Of a DNA stretch of 43,638 bases, positions 36,601 to 43,638 are shown in pieces. The position numbers were made by a program, and so were the translations under genes. Position 1 is the stretch's first letter, and the number at the start of each line of letters is the position of its first letter. Below the pieces are notes generated by a model. The model saw only the letters and a program-made list of their open reading frames with translations, did not search any database and was not told the DNA's origin. The stretch is from Sphingobium xenophagum NBRC 107872 (GTDB lineage: Bacteria > Pseudomonadota > Alphaproteobacteria > Sphingomonadales > Sphingomonadaceae): contig NZ_BARE01000040.1 of NCBI RefSeq assembly GCF_000367345.1, forward strand, positions 1-43,638, in the 5' to 3' direction.

Positions 36601-37365
36601 TCTGCGCTGGAAATGCAGGGCATCCTGCGGGGTCAGCAAGGAGGCTTCATTTTCATCGACGAGGTCACCCTCCGTCGTTTCGCCCACATGTCTTGAAAAG
36701 AGCACCGGGTCAAAGTCGAAGCGACCATGATCGGTCTTTGCATTCAACGAGAAGTTTGCAGCGTAGGCAATGCGAATGCGTTCCAGAAACCCGTCGGCTT
36801 CGATGCCTGCCCCGAGCTTATCGCCCAGTAGTTCACGAAGCTCGGCAAAGGCTGCTCTTCGTTCGTCGGCGTCACTGGCTGCCTTCACCGCTTGTGCAGC
36901 CAGGAAGACGGAAAATACGGGCTCTGGAATGCGGCTGACGCGGCCTCCTTCTCGCACGCGAACGCCAAGAATATCAGCACGGACCGGCGCGCCGCCGCGG
37001 CGCATCCACTTCGGATTGACCGTGATGGATCCTTCGGCGAGCGATCCGCTCGAGTTCAGCTGTAGTGTCAGAGGCGTTGCAGGCGGCAAGCCGAGGGCAA
37101 AAGCATCGGCCTCGTCGAGTTGTGCGGCAATGTGAGGGGGAAGGACAACCCCTCCGTCCTCTTCAACAATTTGCCCTTCCTGATCGAACGAGCGTGCGAG
37201 CGCCAAGGCTGCTTGCCCTGCTTCGGGAGCAACCTTGGGCCATTCCGAGTATGGCACCGTTTCGCTTGACGCCCGTTTGAACAGCCCGCCCGGCCGCTCG
37301 CGCAACAGTGTGATCGCCTCGCTGCCATCGCTCTGTTGGGTTGCGACGAATTTGGTGCTTACCAT
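33610..37365 (-). CDS. zorD: ZorD, SNF2-family helicase with extra C-terminal domain
   Basis: The protein has 1251 residues. A ~480-residue N-terminal region precedes a SNF2/SWI2 core: Walker A DDMGLGKT (514-521), the DEAH-equivalent YDEIQ (630-634), motif III [15 protein letters not shown], and motifs V/VI ([39 protein letters not shown]). In Zorya type I, ZorD is the effector that attacks invading DNA once the ZorAB motor fires. A Pro/Glu/Ser/Thr-rich linker (about 970-1068) leads to a C-terminal domain (about 1075-1240) with LHDRFV and WDLGRGID, which looks like a PLD-like MIT_C fold. It overlaps zorC by 7 bases. Confidence 0.87.
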   Translation of the reverse strand: [1251 protein letters not shown]

Positions 37366-38765
37366 CGATCGTTCCAGTTCCGCCCACGGCCTTTCCCAAA
37401 CCGCGGGTGCAAGATTGATGTCCGGCGATTAATTATCCCCGCAAACTTGCCTTCCCAACCCGGGCTTGCAGGCACGTGAGATTCATACTCGAAGTCTGTC
37501 CGACCGGCCGTGGTCCGCAGTTTTCCGCCGTCGTATATTTTTGCGTAAAGCTTCGGAGCATTCGGATCGCTATCACTCCAAAAGCGGCATGACCCGTTGT
37601 CGCTCCACTCGGAAATCCTGAGATCGCCAATCTGCATGATGATTGAGGAAGATGAGGCTGGGCCGCCTCGAATAATTCCATATTCCGGGCGTTCGCCGCT
37701 TTGTCTGATGAGATACTCGATTTGGTTGCGGGCCCGGACACCCAAGGCGGGCCATGCATCACTGACAAGGCCGTCGTCGAGGTAGGCCATCCAGAACTTT
37801 TCACGTTGCGCCCATTGATCGGGCCGATCGGTAGTCTTGGCGATAGCCCGGAAGAATTCGCGCATTGCGACTTCGGTGAGCCAGCGTTTGAAGACCTGTG
37901 TGACTGTAATTGCGCGTTCTTCGCCAATGCTCTCGGCCAGAGACCGAACGATCCTGTCCCAGCGGGGCCGCTGAAGACGGGGATCACCGACCTGATCAAG
38001 GAGAAATTCGGAAATCGCCTTACGATGCTCAGGCTCGGGCTTCTCCTTGACCCAAGGTTCCAGCAGCGCGCGCACGACGAGCTCAATCTGGCCTGCCAGG
38101 GCCTCCCTATCAAAGAGCCTCAGCAGGCTGCGCTGCGCCGGGACTGCCTTGCTCGGCGGCAACTCTGCTGTCGCTACGCAAAATCTGGCGAACGTTGCCT
38201 GCCCAAAGCCGCTCGCCGCCAGATTTGCTCCCAACCCAACTTCCCGCATCAGCTGGAAGACCTGGTCATCGTCGCGGGCGAGTAAATCCTGTGCCACCCG
38301 TGTAGGGCCTTGCGAGGGCGCAAATAACTCCCAGTGCCGGGCCCTCTCTCGCCATGCCCACTCATGTCGCAGGGCAGCACTCGAGGCAGCCTCTGCAAGC
38401 TTGCCCATGATAGGCCGGTCCACCGGAAAATAGGTGAGGTAGCCATCGATCATTGCTTGATCGGAACTGCGCCGCTGTTCCTCGACAGCACGGTCGAGAG
38501 CAGTAGATCCCAACTCGTCGAACTCTGGATCGCACCAAGCACCGCGCAGAACCCGGTTGAGTTGGAAGCGCGGGAGCGCCTCGGCACCATTCTCGGCCGC
38601 ACTGCGCAAGAAAGGCTTCAATTCGACAACTGGCTCCGCCTCACCGATGCTCGCATCAAGTTTGGCGAGTTGTCGCTGTAATTCGGGTTGCGTTGTCGGA
38701 GGCTTGGCAAGCCCGGCGGACGCAAGTGCGTCCATACGATCGATTGCCGCGCGCAGGACGCTCAT
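37359..38765 (-). CDS. zorC: ZorC, EH-signature protein of Zorya type I
   Basis: ZorC (468 aa) accompanies ZorD in type I Zorya and is thought to act with it on DNA; its biochemical role is poorly known. The sequence is helical in its first 350 residues and carries the EH_Signature pattern: DPRLQRPRWDRIVRSLA, RWLTEVAMREFFRAIAK, REKFWMAYLDDGLVSDAWPALG. The C-terminal part is beta-rich and ends in a basic tail with HPRFGKGRGRNW. The start overlaps the zorB stop (ATGA) and its own stop overlaps zorD, so translation is coupled. Intact. Confidence 0.85.
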   Translation of the reverse strand: MSVLRAAIDRMDALASAGLAKPPTTQPELQRQLAKLDASIGEAEPVVELKPFLRSAAENGAEALPRFQLNRVLRGAWCDPEFDELGSTALDRAVEEQRRSSDQAMIDGYLTYFPVDRPIMGKLAEAASSAALRHEWAWRERARHWELFAPSQGPTRVAQDLLARDDDQVFQLMREVGLGANLAASGFGQATFARFCVATAELPPSKAVPAQRSLLRLFDREALAGQIELVVRALLEPWVKEKPEPEHRKAISEFLLDQVGDPRLQRPRWDRIVRSLAESIGEERAITVTQVFKRWLTEVAMREFFRAIAKTTDRPDQWAQREKFWMAYLDDGLVSDAWPALGVRARNQIEYLIRQSGERPEYGIIRGGPASSSSIIMQIGDLRISEWSDNGSCRFWSDSDPNAPKLYAKIYDGGKLRTTAGRTDFEYESHVPASPGWEGKFAGIINRRTSILHPRFGKGRGRNWNDRW

Positions 38766-39490
38766 CGCTCCTGCCTCAAGATATCCTTGTCCAGCCCCGC
38801 GCTGGGTGTAGTCATCAGGAATCGCAAGTCGATCCGTCGATTACGCTTTTTCGCCGCCTCGCTATCACCTTGGGCGATAGGGCGGTCCGGTCCGTAGCCG
38901 CTCAGGCCTAGGATCGGCGCAGAACCTGGCTGCCCTGCTGGCTTGTTGAGGAACCCTCGCAAGGCCGGCTGATTGAACTGAAGCATGGTGAACGTCGTTT
39001 CGGCTCTTCGAACCGAAAGGCCATAGTTGTTCATCCCGCCATACATAGCGTCAGAATCAGTGTGCCCTTCAACAAAGACGGCGTCGATCAGGTGCTTTGA
39101 GCGTTCCTCTTTGCAGAGGTTTGACGTGGTATAGCAGGGGAGAACCTCGACCATCGCGCTGGCAACCTTGCTGATCGCGGCTTGCCCTCTGTCGCTCAGC
39201 TCCCATCGCCCTTTGTCGAACAGCACGTCATCAGGCAGGCGGAGCACACCTGTCTTCGTGTCAATTTCGACCTGCAGGCCTTTGTCCTTCAAAGACTGCT
39301 GCAGGTCGTTGAGGATCTCTGCCCGGGTTCGGTTGGCGCCAGTCAGCTCCTCGGTCTTCGACTGCAAATTCAATGCAAAGTAAGCCAGTAGGATGATAAA
39401 AATGAGAAGGAGGCCAACCATCATGTCCGTCATGGACATGAAGTAGCTTTCGCCTTCTTCAGGGGGTCTCCTGCGAACGGCGCCTTCCAT
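38762..39490 (-). CDS. zorB: ZorB, MotB/OmpA-like stator subunit
   Basis: ZorB (242 aa) is the inner-membrane, peptidoglycan-binding partner of ZorA. A short basic N-terminus (RRRPPEEGESYFMSMTD) is followed by one membrane helix (about 23-43), with the conserved ion-carrying Asp at position 22. A coiled segment leads to an OmpA-like domain with VEGHTDSD (about 140-147), NYGLSVRRAE (155-164) and KRNRRIDLRF near the end. The start is 1 base into the zorA stop (TAATG). With ZorA it forms a proton-driven motor that senses phage attack at the envelope. Confidence 0.92.
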   Translation of the reverse strand: MEGAVRRRPPEEGESYFMSMTDMMVGLLLIFIILLAYFALNLQSKTEELTGANRTRAEILNDLQQSLKDKGLQVEIDTKTGVLRLPDDVLFDKGRWELSDRGQAAISKVASAMVEVLPCYTTSNLCKEERSKHLIDAVFVEGHTDSDAMYGGMNNYGLSVRRAETTFTMLQFNQPALRGFLNKPAGQPGSAPILGLSGYGPDRPIAQGDSEAAKKRNRRIDLRFLMTTPSAGLDKDILRQER

Positions 39491-41415
39491 TATTCAGCAG
39501 CTTCCCGATTTTGGTTCGCAAGAATTCCGGCCAGTTCCTCGACCGTGTCGCGCAGGGTCGTCAGTGGCTCAAGTGCACCTGCAAGCTGGGCAACACCTTC
39601 GCCCAGTGCGCGATCGATTTGGCCAACACGTTCATTGAGGTTCGTAGCGTGGCTGCCCGCTGCATCAGTGATTTTTTCGAGCGCCGCTCCGAGTGAGCGA
39701 TCGACCTCCTCAAAGCGGGCCCGGTATTCAGACCAGGCCGACGAGGCTGCTGTTGCCGTCTGATTCAGCGATGCGGCGAGCTCGCGCATTTCATCCCGGG
39801 CGCTCTCGGAAGACTGGGCGTTCTTGGCGACGACCGCCTCAACCGATTTGACAGCTTCCGCAATCGACAAGGCAGACTGCCTGACTGGAGCGGCAGCTGC
39901 CTCGACATCATTGGCGACCGTGCCGAATGCCGTTGCCAGATCGCCTGAACGGGCGGCGACCTGCTCGATGGCCCGTGCATGGTCACCAATCGCCGTCTGG
40001 GCCGAAGATAGCCGATCAGCTGAAACAGAGATCGCACTTCCGGCATCTTTCATGCTGGCTACAAGCGGAGTGCCTGCTCCGTTGAAGCGTTCCACGAATT
40101 CGGAGAAGGACTTCTCCATTGCGTCCTGACCGATCCGAGCCGCATTATTTGCAGCATTGGAGGAGGCTTCCCCGAGCTGCGAGGCCGCGGTCGCCAAGCC
40201 AACTTTCATATCGTCCAGCGTTGTGCCGAGGCTGGTGAGCAGTTCATCCATTCTCTGGCGGGCAAGTGCGCTCGCTTGCTCATTTTCCTCGCGCATCCGG
40301 TCGGCGATCACGCCAAAGTTGCGATTAAGGTCACCGAACGCGGTGCGCATCTCTTCGGAGGCTTGGCCGAACCGGCGCACGGCGTCCTCGATCTGCCGGT
40401 CTGCTTCTCCTGTCTGTTTCTCAAGCCGCTCAGACATGGTGGCCATCGACACGGTCATTGCCCCGATCGCATCGGCAAGGCCCGCCATCTCGGCGCCGGC
40501 GCTCGAAGCGATGGCATCACGGACAGCTTCGCCGCCGCCGCCACTGATCTTGTCGATGCCTTGCTGGATCGAGCCTAGATGGGTGATCATCGGGGCCATT
40601 TGCTTTTCGAGAGCGCCATCAAGCGCTGCAGCCAGCTGCTCGGAGAAGGTCCTGAGGGCGGGGGTCTGTTCCTTCAGCTGCTCCAGCTGATCGCTCGCAA
40701 TGCGCTGCGGCGGCAGATAGGCCATGCCATGCTCAAGCTTGTCGCAGAGCATGGAGAGGCCGTCATTGATCCGCTTACCGAACCGGTAATCGTAAGAACG
40801 CAGGACGATGGACGCCACGATGCCGCCCACTGAGGCCCAAAACTTTGCGCCGGCGACCTTCATCAGTTCATTGAGGCGCTCCTGCATCGCATCGACCCCA
40901 CCGCTGAAATCCAGGGTCGACAGGGCAGCAATGATGCCGAGGAACGTGATCAGCAGGCCGATGGCGATAAAGATGTTCGCAAACCAGTTGAGCCCGCGGT
41001 GGCTGTCTCCGAGATTTACGAAGAAGTGCTCAGGGCGGGCCGAGTTCTGGAGAACATCCGCAGACGGATCGACGATTGTTTCTCGAAACTCCTCCCAGGT
41101 CCGCCGCAGTGGGAGCGCCTCGGGGTGACCAACCTCCATCATCTGCTCATCGACTTCATTGAAGCGACGGGCGAAGGCAAGCCGGGCAGAATCGATATCA
41201 GCCGTACTGCCGCCAGTCACATCATCAAGAAGTCGAACCCGTGCTTCGATCGCTTTTGCAAGCGGCTCATGGAAATCCCGCTTGTAACGGGAGGATATTG
41301 CGAAGGCAGTTCCAACTAATACGACAGCCAGGAAAGCAGCCATCGCATCGCCGATGAGCGGAATCTTGGTAAAGAAGAAGATCAGACCATGACCCAGCCA
41401 TTCGGTAATTTCCAC
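39490..41415 (-). CDS. zorA: ZorA, MotA-like motor subunit with long cytoplasmic tail
   Basis: ZorA (641 aa) starts with GTG at 41415 behind AGGGGG. Three hydrophobic segments are visible: about 22-40, 145-167 (FANIFIAIGLLITFLGIIAAL) and 189-206 (AGAKFWASVGGIVASIVL). The last two form the MotA/TolQ/ExbB-like proton channel core. From about residue 220 to the end is one long heptad-rich, Ala/Glu-rich region with recurrent Met-Ala-Asp/Ser units, the helical tail that in Zorya extends deep into the cytoplasm and is needed for defence. It heads the zorABCD operon, 168 bases after the 64-aa gene, in the same direction. Confidence 0.92.
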   Translation of the reverse strand: MEITEWLGHGLIFFFTKIPLIGDAMAAFLAVVLVGTAFAISSRYKRDFHEPLAKAIEARVRLLDDVTGGSTADIDSARLAFARRFNEVDEQMMEVGHPEALPLRRTWEEFRETIVDPSADVLQNSARPEHFFVNLGDSHRGLNWFANIFIAIGLLITFLGIIAALSTLDFSGGVDAMQERLNELMKVAGAKFWASVGGIVASIVLRSYDYRFGKRINDGLSMLCDKLEHGMAYLPPQRIASDQLEQLKEQTPALRTFSEQLAAALDGALEKQMAPMITHLGSIQQGIDKISGGGGEAVRDAIASSAGAEMAGLADAIGAMTVSMATMSERLEKQTGEADRQIEDAVRRFGQASEEMRTAFGDLNRNFGVIADRMREENEQASALARQRMDELLTSLGTTLDDMKVGLATAASQLGEASSNAANNAARIGQDAMEKSFSEFVERFNGAGTPLVASMKDAGSAISVSADRLSSAQTAIGDHARAIEQVAARSGDLATAFGTVANDVEAAAAPVRQSALSIAEAVKSVEAVVAKNAQSSESARDEMRELAASLNQTATAASSAWSEYRARFEEVDRSLGAALEKITDAAGSHATNLNERVGQIDRALGEGVAQLAGALEPLTTLRDTVEELAGILANQNREAAE

Positions 41416-41583
41416 GCAATCCCCCTGAAACTCGGCAAAATCGAAGAACTCTGCTCCTATGCAGGGAAGCAGACAAGTCTGCCAATAGCATTCAAGCAGG
41501 AGGACCCCGAACAGCTCTGACGGTATCGAACGCGCCCGCTGTCGCCAAGACTGGTTCCATTAAGGACGTGAGGATTCTGTAAA

Positions 41584-41778
41584 TTACGGCTGCGATTGTT
41601 GCCCCGGTGATATCGAGGCGAGGTACGCCTCGACCCTCTCCAGAGTTCTCCGACGGGGCCTCCGCCCCATCCGTAGGTCCAGAACGAAGCGTGGATCCCC
41701 CACTGCCCGTCGCCCAAAGCGGGTGGCTGATATGTGTGTTTCCTTAAGATGACGCTCGATGCGATCCAGCAGCTTCAT
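41584..41778 (-). CDS. small putative DNA-binding protein (64 aa)
   Basis: The start at 41778 has GAGGT at a good distance. The sequence (MKLLDRIERHLKETHISATRFGRRAVGDP, then a basic RMGRRPRRRTLERVEAYLAS) belongs to a class of short helical proteins common in alphaproteobacteria and without a named function; the basic second half suggests nucleic acid binding. It is divergent from the S24 regulator, and the GTTC-N7-GTTC operator lies 29-43 bases upstream of its start, on top of its likely promoter. It could be read through into zorA. Confidence 0.6.
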   Translation of the reverse strand: MKLLDRIERHLKETHISATRFGRRAVGDPRFVLDLRMGRRPRRRTLERVEAYLASISPGQQSQP

Positions 41779-41806
41779 GGTCTACCTCGAATCAAATTCA
41801 GCTTGT

Positions 41807-41823
41807 GTTCTTGTTATGTTCTT
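41807..41823 (+). promoter_or_regulatory. GTTC-N7-GTTC operator (LexA-like), copy 2
   Basis: The site reads GTTCTTGTTATGTTCTT. GTTC half-sites lie at 41807-41810 and 41818-41821, and a weaker ATTC at 41796-41799 continues the 11-base phasing. It is between the divergent 64-aa gene and the S24 regulator, about 75 bases upstream of the latter. It matches the copy beside the tra operon at 15 of 17 bases and fits the alphaproteobacterial LexA consensus. Confidence 0.65.
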
Positions 41824-41896
41824 ATTAGGAAGACCCCATCGAGTCTAGGATGAATTCCTACACCTCACCTGGACCGCCCCTTGAAAGGCGACGCAG

Positions 41897-42532
41897 ATGG
41901 AGAATGTCAGGGAAGAGCTGGATCGCCTGATCCGGCAGAGAAACGTGGGTTATTCCGCGGTGTCGCGGCTGCTCAATCGCAACCCCGCTTATATCCAGCA
42001 ATTCATCAAGCGCGGCTCACCGCGCAAGCTGGACGACGAGGACCGGCGTATCCTTGCCCAGTTCTTCGGGGTCGATGAGCAGGTGCTCGGTGGGCCAGCG
42101 CTTCCTGTGCGTGATGGTCTGGTTGAAGTGCCGATCCTCAATGTCGATGCCTCGGCCGGTTTTGGTGCGATCGCGGAGAGCGAGACAGCCCATACCCGCT
42201 TTGGCTTTGACGAACGCTGGCTGGGCAAGTTGACCCGGGCCAAGAGCCCGAGCCTGTCGATCATCCATGTCCATGGAGAGTCAATGGAGCCCACGCTGCG
42301 TGACGGCGACGAGGTCCTGGTCGACTCCTCGGATCAGGGATCGCGCCTGCGTGATGGCATCTATGTGCTGCGTGCCGACGATGCGCTCGTGGTGAAGCGG
42401 GTTACGATCCAGCCGGGCGGAAGACTGATCACGATCTCGAGCGACAATACGGCTTATCCGACCTGGTCTGACGTTGATCGCTCGACGATCCACGTTGTCG
42501 GCCGGGTCATCTGGTTCGGCCGATCGGTGTGA
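41897..42532 (+). CDS. S24 family auto-proteolytic repressor (LexA/CI-like)
   Basis: The 211-residue protein has an N-terminal helical DNA-binding region (about 1-55; YSAVSRLLNRNPAYIQQFIKRGSPRKL) and a C-terminal S24 peptidase domain. All self-cleavage elements are present: an Ala-Gly site (A87-G88 in DASAGFG), the catalytic Ser in HGESMEPTL (S129) and Lys in LVVKRV (K167). Such repressors cut themselves when RecA filaments form, releasing their targets. The ATG at 41897 follows AAAGG. By analogy with SetR of SXT it may control element transfer, though a host housekeeping regulator of the same family is possible. Confidence 0.87.
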   Translation: MENVREELDRLIRQRNVGYSAVSRLLNRNPAYIQQFIKRGSPRKLDDEDRRILAQFFGVDEQVLGGPALPVRDGLVEVPILNVDASAGFGAIAESETAHTRFGFDERWLGKLTRAKSPSLSIIHVHGESMEPTLRDGDEVLVDSSDQGSRLRDGIYVLRADDALVVKRVTIQPGGRLITISSDNTAYPTWSDVDRSTIHVVGRVIWFGRSV

Positions 42533-42544
42533 TCTGAGCTCGGG

Positions 42545-43453
42545 TCAAATTCCAGCAAATCGCTCGCGATGCCGGGCAACGAACTCTGGCCTCGGATGTA
42601 GCGATTGATCGCGCGGCAGGCGGATTTGCTGACCCGCTGGCGGGAATAGCTGCAGAAGCTCGGACGGCACCTTGTTGTGCGATACGAGCAGGCAGAGGTT
42701 GTCGTCGAAGGTGATGAGGTGGCGGTCAAACAGCCAGTGGGCTGTCGCTGACAAGGCCACGCCGTTCTGGACAATGTCCGGGCCGCCACCCGCAACTGAC
42801 CAGATGTGCGCGGCCTGCGCCTCAGCCTTGCCGCCGCCATTGACGATCCTTAGCCCGGTGACTGCGCAGGTGTTTTCGTACGCATCGAGGACATGATTGC
42901 GGAAGTTCGCGTCACGGATCTTGCGGTTCACGAGCATCTGCTCGACCCGGCGCTCCGCGAAGTGATCGTGCAGGAGCAGATTGGTCTCCGGATCGATGCG
43001 GGGGGCATCGAGTTCGAGGCGGATGCGGTTTTCGGGATCGAGAGTTTCGGCAAGGCCCGCATTGACGATGGCCACGAAATCCTCGTTTTCCAGCCTGCGG
43101 ACCGACTTGCCGCGCAAGCTTCGCCTGGCATCGCCAGGCCGTGTCATCTCGCGCAGGAAGCGCTCGGCAAACCGGCCACTGCCGTCGCGGTAGGGGACAG
43201 GCTGATCGAACTCGAGGTAGTCGCGCACGCGCGCATAGAAGTGGCTGGGATCGCTCGGATCGGCATCGATGCGCTCGACGAAGGCAGCCGCGATATAGGC
43301 CATGCGCCCGCCCGAAACGCGGGTTTCGCGGTAGACGATCCAGTCGCTCTCAAGCTCTCGCGCAACCGACAGGTAATTGCTCGGAAAGTGATACCGCTCG
43401 GTGATCGCGTCATCGTACCGCGAATTGCCGCTGACCTCGAAAACGCCCTTCAC
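42545..43453 (-). CDS. HNH endonuclease with N-terminal reader-like domain
   Basis: The protein has 302 residues. The C-terminal part is an HNH nuclease: CAVTGLRIVNGG, then AAHIWSVAGGGPDIVQNGVALSATAHWLFDRHLITF with the H, N and H residues in order. The N-terminal ~110 residues (FEVSGNSRYDD, YHFPSNYL, DWIVYRETR, GGRMAYIAAAFVERI) resemble EVE/PUA-like folds that recognise modified bases, which would make it a modification-dependent restriction enzyme; that is inference. It is convergent with the S24 gene (12 bases between stops). Confidence 0.75.
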   Translation of the reverse strand: MKGVFEVSGNSRYDDAITERYHFPSNYLSVARELESDWIVYRETRVSGGRMAYIAAAFVERIDADPSDPSHFYARVRDYLEFDQPVPYRDGSGRFAERFLREMTRPGDARRSLRGKSVRRLENEDFVAIVNAGLAETLDPENRIRLELDAPRIDPETNLLLHDHFAERRVEQMLVNRKIRDANFRNHVLDAYENTCAVTGLRIVNGGGKAEAQAAHIWSVAGGGPDIVQNGVALSATAHWLFDRHLITFDDNLCLLVSHNKVPSELLQLFPPAGQQIRLPRDQSLHPRPEFVARHRERFAGI

Positions 43454-43530
43454 AGTTCCGCCCTAGCCAAAATCAATGTGCGCCAGGTTGCCTGGAGAAT
43501 GTCCGGCCGTCCAGGCTCCACCTCGCAGAG

Positions 43531-43638
43531 TTAAATACCGATTTCGAATGGCTTGGTGCGCTCCTTGACCAGTTCTGGCGGCTTTTTGGGATGATCCTCC
43601 TTGCTTGTTGACCCGGCAGCCTGGCCTTTCGCTGCTGC
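43531..43638 (-). CDS. C-terminal end of a gene entering from beyond the window
   Basis: A leftward frame is open from the last base of the window to a TAA at 43531-43533. The 35 residues are Lys/Pro/Ala-rich and end in KPFEIGI, as in a disordered C-terminal tail. I cannot identify the protein. It reads in the same direction as the HNH gene, 77 bases upstream of it. Confidence 0.45.
   Translation of the reverse strand, partial: AAAKGQAAGSTSKEDHPKKPPELVKERTKPFEIGI

Noticed and set aside
35802..36696. Open frames on the plus strand across zorD
   Set aside because: Codon-bias shadows of zorD without start signals or homology.
38762..41415. ZorA/ZorB as a flagellar MotAB or ExbBD/TolQR pair
   Set aside because: The long coiled cytoplasmic tail of ZorA and the following EH-signature and SNF2 genes identify Zorya.
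1..43638. Relaxase, coupling protein, integrase, tRNA, insertion sequence or CRISPR array
   Set aside because: I looked for their motifs and repeat patterns and found none; att sites or oriT could not be recognised by eye.

Overview
The window is high-GC alphaproteobacterial DNA, most likely from a sphingomonad (Sphingomonadaceae or Erythrobacteraceae). The grounds are codon use, the sphingomonad-style F-type transfer genes, the small 64-aa DNA-binding protein beside an S24 regulator, and GTTC-N7-GTTC operators typical of alphaproteobacterial LexA. It reads as an integrated or plasmid-borne mobile element whose transfer genes are broken and whose defence cargo is largely intact.

Left edge (1-3.4 kb): two leftward PD-(D/E)XK nuclease genes (one runs off the window, one lacks its 5' end), then rightward an unknown 212-aa protein, a 5'-truncated M48 peptidase with a TPR tail, and a secreted protein. 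Next come two leftward regulators (an HTH protein and an AlpA-like excisionase/activator, 3.4-4.1 kb) and a 370-base control region.

Transfer region (4.5-16.5 kb, rightward): traA, traL, traE, traK, traB, a dsbC/traV remnant, traC fused in frame to traU, a trbC fragment joined to a traF fragment, traH and traG. Three clean internal junctions appear to have removed the dsbC 3' end and traV 5' end, the traC end with trbI/traW and the traU signal peptide, and trbC's end with traN and traF's start. No relaxase (TraI) or coupling protein (TraD) is present.

Defence island (16.9-41.4 kb, all leftward): in transcription order it holds a complete Zorya type I set (zorA, zorB, zorC, zorD), a Druantia type III pair (druH, druE), and then a type I restriction-modification operon headed by an orphan Phd-type antitoxin (phd, hsdM, hsdS, a DUF262/DUF1524 GmrSD-like gene, hsdR). 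Zorya and Druantia look intact. HsdR has an in-frame deletion that removes most of its translocase motor.

Right edge (41.6-43.6 kb): a 64-aa DNA-binding protein divergent from a LexA/CI-like S24 auto-proteolytic regulator, an HNH endonuclease with a possible modified-base reader domain, and the last codons of another gene. A 17-base operator (15/17 identical) lies about 75 bases upstream of both the S24 regulator and the HTH regulator beside the tra genes. This links the two ends of the element to one, probably SOS-responsive, switch.
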